64,000 nucleotides of DNA. Source: Acanthaster planci (Eukaryota > Echinodermata > Asteroidea > Valvatida > Acanthasteridae). The position numbers were made by a program, and so were the translations under genes. The stretch spans positions 328,587-392,586 of the forward strand of contig NW_019091458.1 of NCBI RefSeq assembly GCF_001949145.1, written 5' to 3'. The notes under the pieces were generated by a model that searched no databases, was not told the DNA's origin, and was given only the letters and a program-made list of their open reading frames with translations. This document shows positions 50,862 through 62,400 of the stretch, piece by piece (the stretch's first letter is position 1; every line of letters starts with the position of its first letter).

Positions 50862-51932
50862 ATGACTGGTTTCAGGATGTATGATCCTAGCCCAGACTTC
50901 TTTGCAACCCCGACGAGTGAAACACCCAAGTTTGATCCTGACAGCAGCTGCTCCTTGAATTCAGATGTGGCAGTTATTCTGTCTGTGATTCTGCTGGCTC
51001 TGCTATGTGCCTTGGGCCTGCTGGGTAATGTGTCTGTTCTCTTGGCCATCGCCACCACGCCGAAACTCCAGACGACCACCAGTGTGTACATCGCAAATCT
51101 TACCCTGCTGGACCTGCTGACTTGTCTCGTGCTGATCCCTGCCCACATGATCGGCACCCTCTGTGGCAGCTGGCCCCTTGGTGTGGCCACGTGCAGCATC
51201 GCTGGTCATATGATGTGGTACAATACCTGCCTGGCACTCTTCACGCTTGCCGTCATAGCGACCAGCCGTTACCTCCTGGTGGCCCGCCCAAGGGCTTCCT
51301 TTAGCCGGATGTGCAGTCGCAGGAATGTTCTTGTCAGTCTGGTGAGCCTCTGGACATCTGGGATTGTCATCTCCGTCCTCCCATTGCAGCTCCTGGCCGA
51401 CAGAGACCTGGTGGCCATCTCCTTTTCCACAGAGTATGCCTCCTGCAGCGTGGTGGTGAGCATGGACACCTTAGCAACATCCCCTGTTGTGACCTTTGTG
51501 CTCAGCCTTCCCTTGATCCTCTTTGTCCTGGTTGGCTGCATCTGGATCCCACTGCAGTTCATCCTGACATTCTGCACCGTCAGGAGGAGCAAGCGGCGCA
51601 TCCAGAACTTTGAGCTGACTGGCTGCAGACCACATCGGATGGGTATGACCAGAGAGGAGCTCCACCTAACCAAGATCCTACTCCTCATCTACGTCCTCTT
51701 CTTCCTTCACTGGATGCCCCTAATCTTGAACATCACTTTGATCACGGTCTTCTCAGTGCCATCTGAGAACATGCAGAAGCATGTCTTCACCTTGTACCTG
51801 GCTGGTTCGGCGGTTAACCCTTTCATATACGGCTGGTTAAATGACAACCTCCGCCATGCAATTAAAAGGCTGCTATCCAAGCACTGTTTCACTTGCAGGT
51901 GCAGAAGAAATCCCATTGAAGTTATAGCCTGA
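50862..51932 (+). CDS. Class A (rhodopsin-like) GPCR 1, single coding exon
   Basis: 356-residue seven-helix receptor at the plasma membrane; ligand unknown. The frame is open upstream from 50793, but only from a TTG, so the first ATG (50862) is used; Met6 at 50877 is an alternative. Seen: TM1 GLLGN (Asn56), TM2 NLTLLDLLT (Asp84), disulfide cysteines likely Cys111 and Cys195, TM3 end SRY at 135-137 in place of DRY, TM4 Trp164, TM6 HWMP at 283-286 in place of CWxP, TM7 NPFIY at 319-323, and a Cys-rich tail (HCFTCRC) that may be palmitoylated. TM5-TM6 loop EELHLTKILLLIY is shared with GPCR 2. The pattern is closest to the broad group with Tre1/moody, GPR84 and melatonin-like receptors; exact class not assignable. 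A CAG before 50859 could be a 5' UTR acceptor. Confidence 0.9.
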   Translation: MTGFRMYDPSPDFFATPTSETPKFDPDSSCSLNSDVAVILSVILLALLCALGLLGNVSVLLAIATTPKLQTTTSVYIANLTLLDLLTCLVLIPAHMIGTLCGSWPLGVATCSIAGHMMWYNTCLALFTLAVIATSRYLLVARPRASFSRMCSRRNVLVSLVSLWTSGIVISVLPLQLLADRDLVAISFSTEYASCSVVVSMDTLATSPVVTFVLSLPLILFVLVGCIWIPLQFILTFCTVRRSKRRIQNFELTGCRPHRMGMTREELHLTKILLLIYVLFFLHWMPLILNITLITVFSVPSENMQKHVFTLYLAGSAVNPFIYGWLNDNLRHAIKRLLSKHCFTCRCRRNPIEVIA

Positions 51933-54900
51933 GTTCAGGCGCGGTACCTTCTAGTTCTTCCCTACCAAGATCTCCTTTTGATGAAGACAATGCATTCCTT
52001 GTGGACAATCTGGCCCTATACACTTGGCAACTTTGCTGATGTGATAAATTCCGAGTAAACATTAAGCAAGATTTGTGCAATATATGGAGAAGGTAAATGT
52101 GTTTTCACTTTTCATCACTAGAGCAAATTATTCATTAATCTACAGCCCAAACAAACTGGTGTACACTATTGTACAACAATAACGAAAACTGAAAAATGTA
52201 ATTTTTTCACAAAGGGCTGATGTTGATATTGACATTATTATGGAATCTATAGCAATGCAAAATATCTTGCTAGAGTAGATCATATATCGTTTGATTGATA
52301 TAACCTATAGTTGACAAAATTAGTGAATACACTCCTAGTATCATATGAAACTAGAACTAACCTTTCCTGAAAGTGCTAGTATGCAGCAAAAATTGAAAGC
52401 TTCCTGATTTGAATTCGAGTTATTCACTGGAACAATCTGGAAAACTCTGTGAATGATTCTTTTAATCAACACAGTTCTTTTGAGGGATATTCCATGAAAA
52501 CTTCATCGGTTTCAAATTTATTTTTCAAGGAAAAATTATTATATTGGGCGCTGTTGTGAAGGCAGCGATGGTGGAAAGCAGCCAACATTAGCAGGCAGCA
52601 AGACTCTCTCATTACAGTGATTGCATGTGTGATTACTTTACATTTGCCCACATGTATGTGAGTTTTTATTCCACATTATACCCAAAGGAGGTTGTAAAGG
52701 TGTCAGTCTGTTGCTATAGCAACATACAGCTTTATTGGATCCTTGCAAAGTCCAAATGTCAAAAGAAATCTCTGCGATAGAGGGATATTTCCAGTAAATA
52801 TACAACACTAGAGTTTAGGTCCTAAAATACCACCACCTTATGAAAGAACAGGATACATTGTGCAAATCCTTTCTAAGATGTCAGTCTGCTACTTGCAGAA
52901 TTACTCTTTATTTATATGAATTTGAACTTTTTTCACAAGTACAATTTATAAAGATGATAAACTGTAGAGAAGTTTTCATTGAAGGTATAAATTATGAGTA
53001 TGTACATGTAACGATAATATCAAATCTGAAGAATACTCTGGTCATTTATTCAAAGTAAAAAGCTTTGACATTTCACATGAGTATGAAAGTCAACACACAC
53101 CCGTGAGTATGCTTCCCAAGTCTACATATTACATGTCTATTGAGTTTTCCATTTCGAAGCTGTTCGACCTCTCTGATTAATCACAGAGCTAGTATTTAAT
53201 GTTCAAAGTACTCATTTTAAACTCAAATTTAACAAACTGCTGTGAGGACTCAAAGGCTGTTCACTTGAAATGAGTGAATTGAGTGGGAGAGAATGAATGA
53301 AAAATGAAGAACTCTTGCCATCTATAACGTAATTTAAATATTAAATTGAAGGGAATTTCGGTATCCTGGGCTTTCGATTGTTGAGCTCTTCAAGGTTTTA
53401 CACTCTTGAGTTGTTATGTGTCAATCAAATCTCAGGTTACCAGTCAGATCACGTGATAGCGAAAAGAGAGGGAATGGCTGATGACAAAAGAATGTCTCTG
53501 GAACCTGGTAACAGTTCGCTGGAAGTAAATAATGTGATTGCACCTGTGTCTGCATGAATTGTGATGGAGACTTGACAGGATTTTGATCACAATCGTGGTG
53601 TAACAATGGGAAGGGACACATGCCTCCAGATATCATTGTCCCCTGTACACCCCCCCCCAAAAAATACATGTACCTACAGGCTAGTGTTAGATATTAATGT
53701 TAAGACTATTTTCACACTTGAGTTACATAGGGTTTCCATCCAAATACATATAGGGGCCTATGTGTACTGTATTTCGGTGATACCGCATTGCTGATATTCT
53801 TGGACTTATTTGAGACATCGTGTCTTGGAAGAAGCATTACGCATTTTTTGCCCAAACAACATTAAGCACTTACAACAAATGGCAAGAAAATGAAAACTTC
53901 ATGTATGCTTAAGCTTTTACTCTTATGCAAGACTATTTTCAACTCCAAAGACTTTCACTACATCTTGTCTAAGTTGCTGGTTTTAGTTTCACTTCAAGCT
54001 CCATCTGATTTGGGTCTAAGCATTTCCTGATGAAACCAAATGGACACACTCCCACGTTTTGCCTCACACTATACAAAGGAATGTTTCAGAAGCAGGAAAT
54101 GGAGTAAACCTTTTGCAAGTTACATTTGAATCAAATCTGGTGCACTGAGCTATCTGATTGCACATAAGCATAACAATCTGAATTCCTCAGACTAAAGACA
54201 CTGTTGCCATACCTCATGATTCAGGGCAAGCTCTTGCATAGCGATCACCATCTCTGGAATGGACTTTTTTGTCCATTAAAAATGGTGTATGGATGCAGGC
54301 ATCTCTTATGTAACTAAGCAAAAGCCTGCTCCAAATCATGAGGTTTAGCAAAAGCATCTTTAGTGTGGAGAATTCAAATGGTTATGTTTACATGAATTTA
54401 AAGAACTCGGTGTACCAGACTGCATTCAAATTTCACTCGCAAAAGGCTACTGCACTGAATCAGAGGACCTCATCCATAGGAAGACTGAGACCCACGACAG
54501 AGATCAATTCAAGATTGAGAACCTCCCCCCATGTACCAGACCAGTGGAACTTGCCCAAAATGAAGCATATCCGAGGTCGATCAGATGTGCATGCCAGGTC
54601 TGCCCTACCAGCCCAGCCCTATGCAAACTGTATGTATGCTTTGCTCCCAAATAACCATGGTTTTTGGAAATACTGAACTGGCTCATCAGAAAAACACTTA
54701 AGAGATGCAACTACATGTACAACACAGAACCTTCAGATATGTATGTCACAGAGTTTCCTCAGACAAATGCAACTCTGTCATGAATTGAGACGAGTACATG
54801 TAGATATAACTTGAACAAATTTCTTTACTATGAAAATAACGGGTACATTAAAGTGAGATTATAAACAATATTTATAAAGTGAATGACAGAAATTTGGAGG

Positions 54901-57900
54901 AGACTTCCCTCAAATTAAGGAATTCAATCAGCTCAATGATTCAAACTGAATTAAACTCAGATTGGATCTATAATCAGTGGCTCAGCAATTCCAAAGCAGG
55001 GGAATTTGGAATAATCGATTAACATAGCATTAAATAGAAAGGAATCATAAATATATCAACTTATGAGCAGTTCAAGTCAGATCAATAATTGGAAGCAACA
55101 ATAAAGCAAATCAATGTACATGTACAGCCAAATAAATAAATACAACAAAATACAAATCATAAACTCAATCGTATTAAGCCAATTTGTCAAGAAAGCAAAC
55201 AAAAAATGCTTACGACTTGCAGCTTTCTTGTAAAGTCAAAATTAATTTAAATCGACTTATGTCAAAGGAAATTTGCAATCTCAAACCAAACACAATGGCT
55301 TTGCTGTTGGTGCGAGTTTCCTCTCAAACATGGGTGAGGGCCGCAGTATGGGCTGTCCTCCCTGGCAAAGGCTGGGACTTGTGCATGACAGCGGGAAATG
55401 AGATCACATACAAGGGATGAAGGTAGGTTACCACCATGGGGCCATGGTCATGGTAATTCAGGGAAGAGAACACTTAGGCTTCAGGCTTCAGGCAAAGACC
55501 AGGCAATCCATGGAGGGTGTCGCTAATAACTATATGCTTTATACAGCTTGGCTCTTAGCCTAAGTTTTTAGTTGATCAGCCCTGTACCAGGGGTGGCTGT
55601 GTTCCAATCACCTGTCAGTTCTGGAGGTCACAATCCAACAACACTGGACGAATCAAACACTCTCACCACCTCTCTCTCCCAAAACTCAATCTAACACATT
55701 CAACACTACCAGTCAACTATTTACACCCCCCCCAAAGCGCTTTCACCGGGAAACTAAAACTTTGAATGTAGGTGCGACGAACGAAATTAACCTATTAAAG
55801 AGGAGATGGCAAATTACCATATCCATTGTGTGCAAAGGGCGTCTTCCTACTTCACCGTTAAATAAATGAGACAAATAAAACTTGTTATGTAAATAAAACA
55901 AAGCGTGATAAACCACGTCAGCTTGGGGTGGGTAGCGAAAACGAGCACAAAACAAAAGTAAATGAAATACAAAAACATGGCTAAAAGAATTCTTAAACGT
56001 AAAAAAAAGGAAAATATTTGACAATGTACATGTACATCATTTTCGTATGCCGAACAACGAGTTAAACCGTCTTTCATTTTCACACCTGGCTGTCAACTGT
56101 TTACGATTAATTTCAAGAAGTCGAAAACACAAATTGTTCCGACAACCGTGGACACATACATGTATATTCAGGTTGTAATGATAAACAATCATAGAGTCAA
56201 TGAATTAGGAAGGGGGGAGGGGACCAGTGCCCCCCCCCCATTTTTTCAGGTCCCATAATTGGGTAGGGCTCAATGGATTGGCCTCATGATGGCTGATGCC
56301 TGATGGTCTCATAACTGCCCCCCTCCCACTATGAAAATCATTCTGCTGCCGTTGCCAGAGACACAAGGTGTGTGTCGACTAGTTCCTCTAGTATGCATGA
56401 TGCAAATAAATGAGACTAATTTTCATTTGAATATGTACAAATCTTCGTTCCTTCTAGCTGGAAAGGGTACTTACTTACAGACTCCATAAAGGCTTGCTTC
56501 AATCATAAAATTCCATTTCAGAGTGAAAGGCAATCAGAATATTTACATTTCATTTGTCAGATCAGGCATAATTATTTCTTAATGGAATAATGGAATCTCA
56601 CAATGAACACTGAACAAGTAACACAGAGAACTCTTCCTTCCCTGCCAAAACAGATGGGGAAGTTTAGTTATTATAGCATGAATGAAACTGAAACCCCAGG
56701 AACACTTTATCAGATTTCACTGACGTTAACCAAGTACTATATGACAGACAATTCATGTTTAATGGAACCGGCTTAATGCCCTATATCTCAGTGGATTGTA
56801 CAAGAGGATATGCGTAATGTCTTAAAATGGTTGAGTTAATACAGACTTGCTTCGTAATCTGGCAAAGTTGCAAAAGACAGTGCAATGAAATTTCACTACA
56901 AGTTACCATGAATCCCCTCAGATGAATTATTTCAAATTTGTGATTCATTATATACGCCTTCATGTTTTAAGCCATATTTTGGACCATATTTTTCCTAGTA
57001 ACTCATAATATAGTCAGGTATCATCACATTCAACTGTTTACAATTTATAAAAGGATTCAAGGAACACTATCAAAAAGAGTTTCTTCGTAAAAAGAAATTG
57101 TACAGGCTCTTTATTAACACTAGAGAAAAATCAATCAGTTATTGGACTATTGCTTGGGGGATTTAGGAATGAACTAAATCAAGAGACTGGACTGTGAAGA
57201 GCATATTACTGATTACCCAGCCAAGTTTGTCAGCATATTTATGACGAAGGACTTTGGCATTTCAAAGAGAACTGGGTTATTAACCCTAACACTCCTCAAT
57301 CCTTCACCTGTTGGAGGACTGAGGAGTGTTAGGGTTAATCTATGGTTGCTGTACCCTATTGACAAGCAACAGCATCCAAAATGTTGACCTGTTTACTGTT
57401 AAAATTTTGCTGAGGACGAGAAGATGGCCCAAAACGAAGGGCTTACAATAAAAACACTTCAATTTAATCAATACCTGTAAGAAAAAATGGTAATAATGAC
57501 AGATACAGACTTTAGTGGGGATTGTGTTCAAAATTGTGAAACTTTCTCAGCTTTGGCTCCGGCACTGGCTTCAAGTTAAATTTTCATGAATTTATTCCTA
57601 AGGTGAGACTCTGCAACTCAATGTACATGTAGCTTCACTGCTTTGACAGAGACATCAAATTGTGAAGAAAAGTTTTGATCCTTTTTAGTGCGCTAATAGT
57701 ATAATCAAACCAGTTCTGTGGCCTGAGATGGAGCAAAAGCAAGAAACAAACCCTAGATTTGGAAAATGGCCTGTGTCCAATTTGTTTGACTAAAGCCTAG
57801 ACCTTTCCATCCAAAAAGGGCAAATTTTTCTGACACACCTGAATGGTTGGCAGACAGGCTACACTACAAGAAGAAATAAATCTGCTGACCTGATGCACAA

Positions 57901-58094
57901 AGATATTTCCATGGTTTGGGATGAAATGGATGAAGCTGCCATGAAATTAAGTCCTTGTCACTGTGGTTCAGCCAATAATAACATGATTTTTTAACATCCT
58001 TTCCCAAGCACAAAAGCTACAAAGACAAAAGGAAGTTTGAGAACTTACCATTACAATTTAAATCCCTCAACCAAAAAAACATCTTTGGTTTGTT
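51933..58094. other. Gene-free stretch between the two GPCRs
   Basis: No convincing exon. Open frames such as 54338-54676 have no recognisable domain. A TTAA-flanked hairpin lies at 57280-57338, and C-rich tracts at about 53649 and 56230. Rest is plain AT-rich sequence, including the 3' UTR of GPCR 2 near its right end. Confidence 0.6.
57280..57338. mobile_element. TTAA-flanked perfect hairpin (minimal piggyBac-like MITE)
   Basis: A 19-bp perfect stem, TTAACCCTAACACTCCTCA at 57280-57298 paired with 57320-57338, around a 21-nt loop (57299-57319). TTAA at both ends and CCCTAAC termini match piggyBac-type target sites and ends. A related hairpin with the same loop, inverted, is at 63593-63633. 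Confidence 0.7.
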
Positions 58095-58100
58095 TTTATT
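58095..58100 (-). terminator. Poly(A) signal for GPCR 2
   Basis: AATAAA on the minus strand (TTTATT as written), about 306 nt past the GPCR 2 stop codon. First canonical signal in that direction that I could find. Confidence 0.45.
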
Positions 58101-58405
58101 TTGCAAACAAACAGCACTGTTGGATATTTTTAGATATTCACTTTGACCAATGGACTCATTTTATAAGTCAGAATTCACAACTCTTACGACAGTGGTACCA
58201 AGCTCGTGCCAACACTGCACACGTGTGTTAAATGCTTCATTAACCTGTAGGGTGTCTACATGTCCATGAAATGAGTTTGCTTTTGCATTTTGCTATCAGT
58301 CAAGGACCCTGAACAATAGAGGACAACAGGGTCCAGTATGAGGACTCCAGGAACATGCGCATGATTGTGTGCCGCTGCAGTAATGGCTGGAAGACTTGCA
58401 TTGGT

Positions 58406-59419
58406 TTATACATTTAATACAGACACAGTTGCCCTCCTGCGTCTGCCACACAATAAGATCCTTCTGTAAGCCTGTCGGAACCGGTGATTCAGTCCCGCGT
58501 AAAGGTAAGGATTGATAGAGGAGTTTGTGAAAACTAGCACCAGGGAGAGTCTCTCGAGCGTCACCGGTATCACATAGTCGTGCTTGAAAAAGTGCATCAC
58601 TATCAGTGGAAACCAGAACACCATGATTAGAATGTAGATGATGACCATGATCTTTGTCAGACGGATTTCCTCAGGGCGAAGAACACGCTGGCGAACGTTG
58701 GCATGAGTGGACGATGCAAAGCGGGACAAGTGATGGACATCCCGGACCCGCATCTTACTGGCACGCACGGCGCGGAATGTCAGCCAGTACAGAAATGGCG
58801 TGAAGATGATCCCAACAATGATGACATAAATCTGCAAGACGTTGATGTACCAGAAGGTAGCAATGTCTGTGTTGTCGACGTAGCAGACCCGGATCAGAGG
58901 GTGGTATCGGATCACCCCAAAGCCAAATTCTGGAAGGAAGGTGAGGAGGAGAGAGCTGCCCCAGATGCAGACGAAGAGTATGGTTACCGCCCTGCGGTTG
59001 CAGAACCGCTGGTAGGACTTCCAGGAGCGAGACACCAGGCAGAAGCGATTAGCTGCTATGGCTGCCAGCGTGATCAGAGAGATACCGATGGACAACATGA
59101 AGAGGTAGAAGATGCAGCGGCACCAGAAAGGATGGTAGGGCCAGCCGTAGAGAAACTGGGACACCACGGTCAGCGGGATGACCAGGATGTTGACGGCCAG
59201 GTCCGCTATGCTCAGGTTGACAATGAACGCGTAGGATGGGGTGCGCAGGCGGGGTGATATCACCACAGAGATGATCACCAGAGTGTTGCCAATCAGCCCC
59301 AGCACGGCCAGCAGCGACATGTACACAGACATGGTGATGACTGCTGGCAGAGACTCATCCAAATATGGTGGGGTCTTTCCAGTTCCGTTGGTGACATTGT
59401 TGCTATTCAGACCATCCAT
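58406..59419 (-). CDS. Class A (rhodopsin-like) GPCR 2, single coding exon
   Basis: 337-residue seven-helix receptor. Start chosen at 59419 (AAGCATGG context), which gives an N-terminus with two N-glycosylation sites (NVT, NGT). An ATG 27 codons upstream (59500) is in frame, but the extra residues look like 5' UTR. Seen: TM1 GLIGN (Asn45), TM2 NLSIADLAV (Asp73), Cys100/102 and Cys179 for the disulfide, TM3 end NRF at 124-126 instead of DRY, Trp153, TM6 FWFP at 268-271, TM7 NPYLY at 303-307, and a basic tail. The EEIRLTKIMVIIYI stretch aligns with GPCR 1, so the two are divergent paralogues. NRY-type motifs at this site are known in Tre1-like receptors. Ligand unknown. Transcribed away from GPCR 1's right flank, towards PIKfyve. 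Confidence 0.92.
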   Translation of the reverse strand: MDGLNSNNVTNGTGKTPPYLDESLPAVITMSVYMSLLAVLGLIGNTLVIISVVISPRLRTPSYAFIVNLSIADLAVNILVIPLTVVSQFLYGWPYHPFWCRCIFYLFMLSIGISLITLAAIAANRFCLVSRSWKSYQRFCNRRAVTILFVCIWGSSLLLTFLPEFGFGVIRYHPLIRVCYVDNTDIATFWYINVLQIYVIIVGIIFTPFLYWLTFRAVRASKMRVRDVHHLSRFASSTHANVRQRVLRPEEIRLTKIMVIIYILIMVFWFPLIVMHFFKHDYVIPVTLERLSLVLVFTNSSINPYLYAGLNHRFRQAYRRILLCGRRRRATVSVLNV

Positions 59420-62400
59420 GCTTCCTTTGCAGATGCCAATGATCCTCCTATGAAATCTTGAAATAACACCGAAATAAAAACCGTTGCAGCCCTTTGGCAT
59501 GGAATGTACCTGTCAGCAATTTTAGACCCCCGATTTCCCTTTCCACAAGATGGATGACGGTGACCTACAAGCCAGTTACTTGGGTACACAATCAACTCCA
59601 TCCCTGACAGGTTTTGAGCACATGGTCAGTCTCTTTAAATCAAATTTAAGCAGTATGCTGTCGTTATGTTCAACATGACAAAGTGGAGCTTTGCAAACAG
59701 GAAAAGGCATATGGAGCCGTCTCCCGTCAGAAGAGTCAACAAATAATTCCTGCTCACCTCATACACTCATCAAGAGTTTGACACTTCACTCTGCACAATG
59801 GTAACAGTTTATGCCAAGAGCAAACAGCAAGGCGTGAGCATCAGCCTGTCGCTTTAGGGATGAGCAGCTACAAAGTAATGTACACCATGCCATTCCCTTC
59901 ATGTGAGAGTGTAAATAAAGATGCTTGATATTCTGTGTCAACAAACCAATGACGTTGAATTCAACCTACGGATTTGCCAAACAAATCTCAGGTGCTAGCT
60001 GTGAGTGATGGGAGGTCTCCATTTAAGAGAAGTACTTATGCATCCACACCTGGCAACCATATTGGCAGATTCCCTCAACCATGATGACGAAAAATACCCC
60101 TCAGTAAACAGTTGACATCCCAAAACAAAGATCTGCGGGCGGATTTCAGAATGCTGCGTTGTCTCTTGCGATTTGTTTCACAGAGAAGATCACATGGAGT
60201 AAAATATCACACTACAATCTCTCATACAGTAATATCACTCCAGGTCGCGGCAAATTAGGATGGCTGCTGAGATGGGTTTCCCACTCTGAAACAGCTTGGG
60301 ATTTCAAGCATCCACCAACATGTCTCAAACTGCATGCTGAGGTTTGGAAAGCCCAAACGTCTTCAGAGGGATGGCACATCTGATTACCACGTTCCTTTCT
60401 ACATTACCGTTATCAGCAGGCATACGACAGACCATGACCAGCTCTCACCTAATTCTTCTGCCAAATGCATACATACATATATGATCAAAATGAAAGTGCA
60501 CAAAGTATTGCAGCCTACAAATGTTGAGCAACCAACTGATGCAGCTAGGATTTATTGATCCATGCTGGCCCTCTCAAATAGATGTATGTGCGGTACGACC
60601 GACTTTTAAGGATATGCTGACTCGTCAAAATTATTCAAATTATCTTTTTTGATTCCTGATACTTGGGTAAACATGATTGACCTGCATGTGCTTATTGCAT
60701 TGGTGCCGAGATATCCGTATCAAGAGTACTTTTGGTACGAATATCTCTTACACATGAGCGTCACAAGGGGAGGGCAAGGGGGCCACCCCCTAAAAAAATA
60801 CAAATAAAGAGAACTAAAAAAAGGGAGAAAGGGGAGGAAAAGGGAACAAAGTGGCAAAAAAAGTGAATGAGGATGAAAATCACCAATTTACTTAAAAAAA
60901 AAAAAAACTCAAAATTGACCCCCCCCCCCCACTAATTATTGTTTACAAGTTCTCCAATGACAAGTGCTCACTCGTTCCCAGTAAATTTTCCCCCGGGAAA
61001 AAAGTGGTTTGTCCCCTACCTTTGGAAAAACTCCTACATTTACGTTTATTCTTGTTTTTTTTTCAAAAGCTTCATCTGTCAATTAATGATAACCATCCGT
61101 GCACGGCCAAAGTCACTTAACAAGGGTAATTGGATGGCTAGACCACCTTAGCCACTTTCACGAGCAAACACAACTTTTGTTTAAATGGCTCCCTCAAAAA
61201 CTACCGCTGCCGCACTCCAAAGTCCAGAGTCACTCTTTCTGAAATAGCTTGACTTGGCACGCGCCACAAATTTGATAACCCACTTTTTAATCCATAAAAT
61301 TTAGTAAAAAAAAAAATAAGAGAGAGTCTGTGTGCTTTGTGATGTGCCGATGGCACATTTTGAATGGTCATTGTCCAAGTGAATTGTTTCAACTGGGAAA
61401 TCTACATCTGTGTCGCTGAGCTATCTCAGAGTGAAGACAAGATTGTGTTGGTGTGTGATACCAGGTTGAGAATTTCACCTAGCTCATTGTCTCTTAAGAT
61501 CCATGGTGGAAATGACTATGAATCTTTGCACCTTGGCTACAATGGGCTCTGCACAGAATATCAATAAATACAACATAAGGTGCCGCACAAGGTTTGTTTT
61601 TTTTTAATAGATAACATAATGGCCATTTCATATTTTTACTTTGTGGGAAAGAATTTAAAATCAAACATTTGGCACTTAGACAGATTCTCCCACAACAAAT
61701 TGTCAAAACCATACAACAAAATAGCTGATGATGCATAATGCTTGATACAGAAATAAGCTTGTGTTGGACAAAACATGATATCTCCCGGTAGTTCACAATT
61801 GCATCTTGGTTTGCAAAGGGTAAATTGAATTATTTACACTGTATACTGTTGCTAGATTTTGGTATACTTTCTTTGACTTTGCCATAAAACTGGTTCTGGA
61901 AAGACTGTCTTCTTTACCATGACCAAAGACGCATCACAAGTTTTTCCTGCAATAAACCATGGACCAAATACAAGGAGTTGGACTAGACTCAAATCTAGAA
62001 TAAATGGAAGGTCTTGGAAAAGACAACAACTGTAACTTGGGCCAGGCTACCGGGATATGGAGTTACATCAGAGCCAGAGGGAAAATTTCAGTTCTGACAC
62101 ACAAAATCGCAGATGCCTTTTCCCATATTGACAACTCCTGCATAGATAAGCACCGGGCGATATCAATGAGATGGCAGGATATGTAAAGCATGATTAATCC
62201 CGGTTATGGCAGACAGATTTTATCAACATGTCCTCACTAAAGAAACAGAGCATTATGGACAGAACAGAACAAATACTGACATCAGAAATACTGCCAGAGG
62301 TACAGTATTTAGTTACACCTTATATATTATGAGTAAACTAGAACATGGCTTCCATGAAGGCTTTACAGACACAAAACAGCCAGTTATGCTTATTTTTAGG

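Noticed and set aside
51269..51688. 139-codon minus-strand frame
   Set aside because: Shadow of GPCR 1.
54338..54676. 112-codon plus-strand frame between the GPCRs
   Set aside because: No domain, no conserved pattern, no splice or context support; left unannotated.
58703..59257. 184-codon plus-strand frame
   Set aside because: Shadow of GPCR 2 on the opposite strand; no domain.
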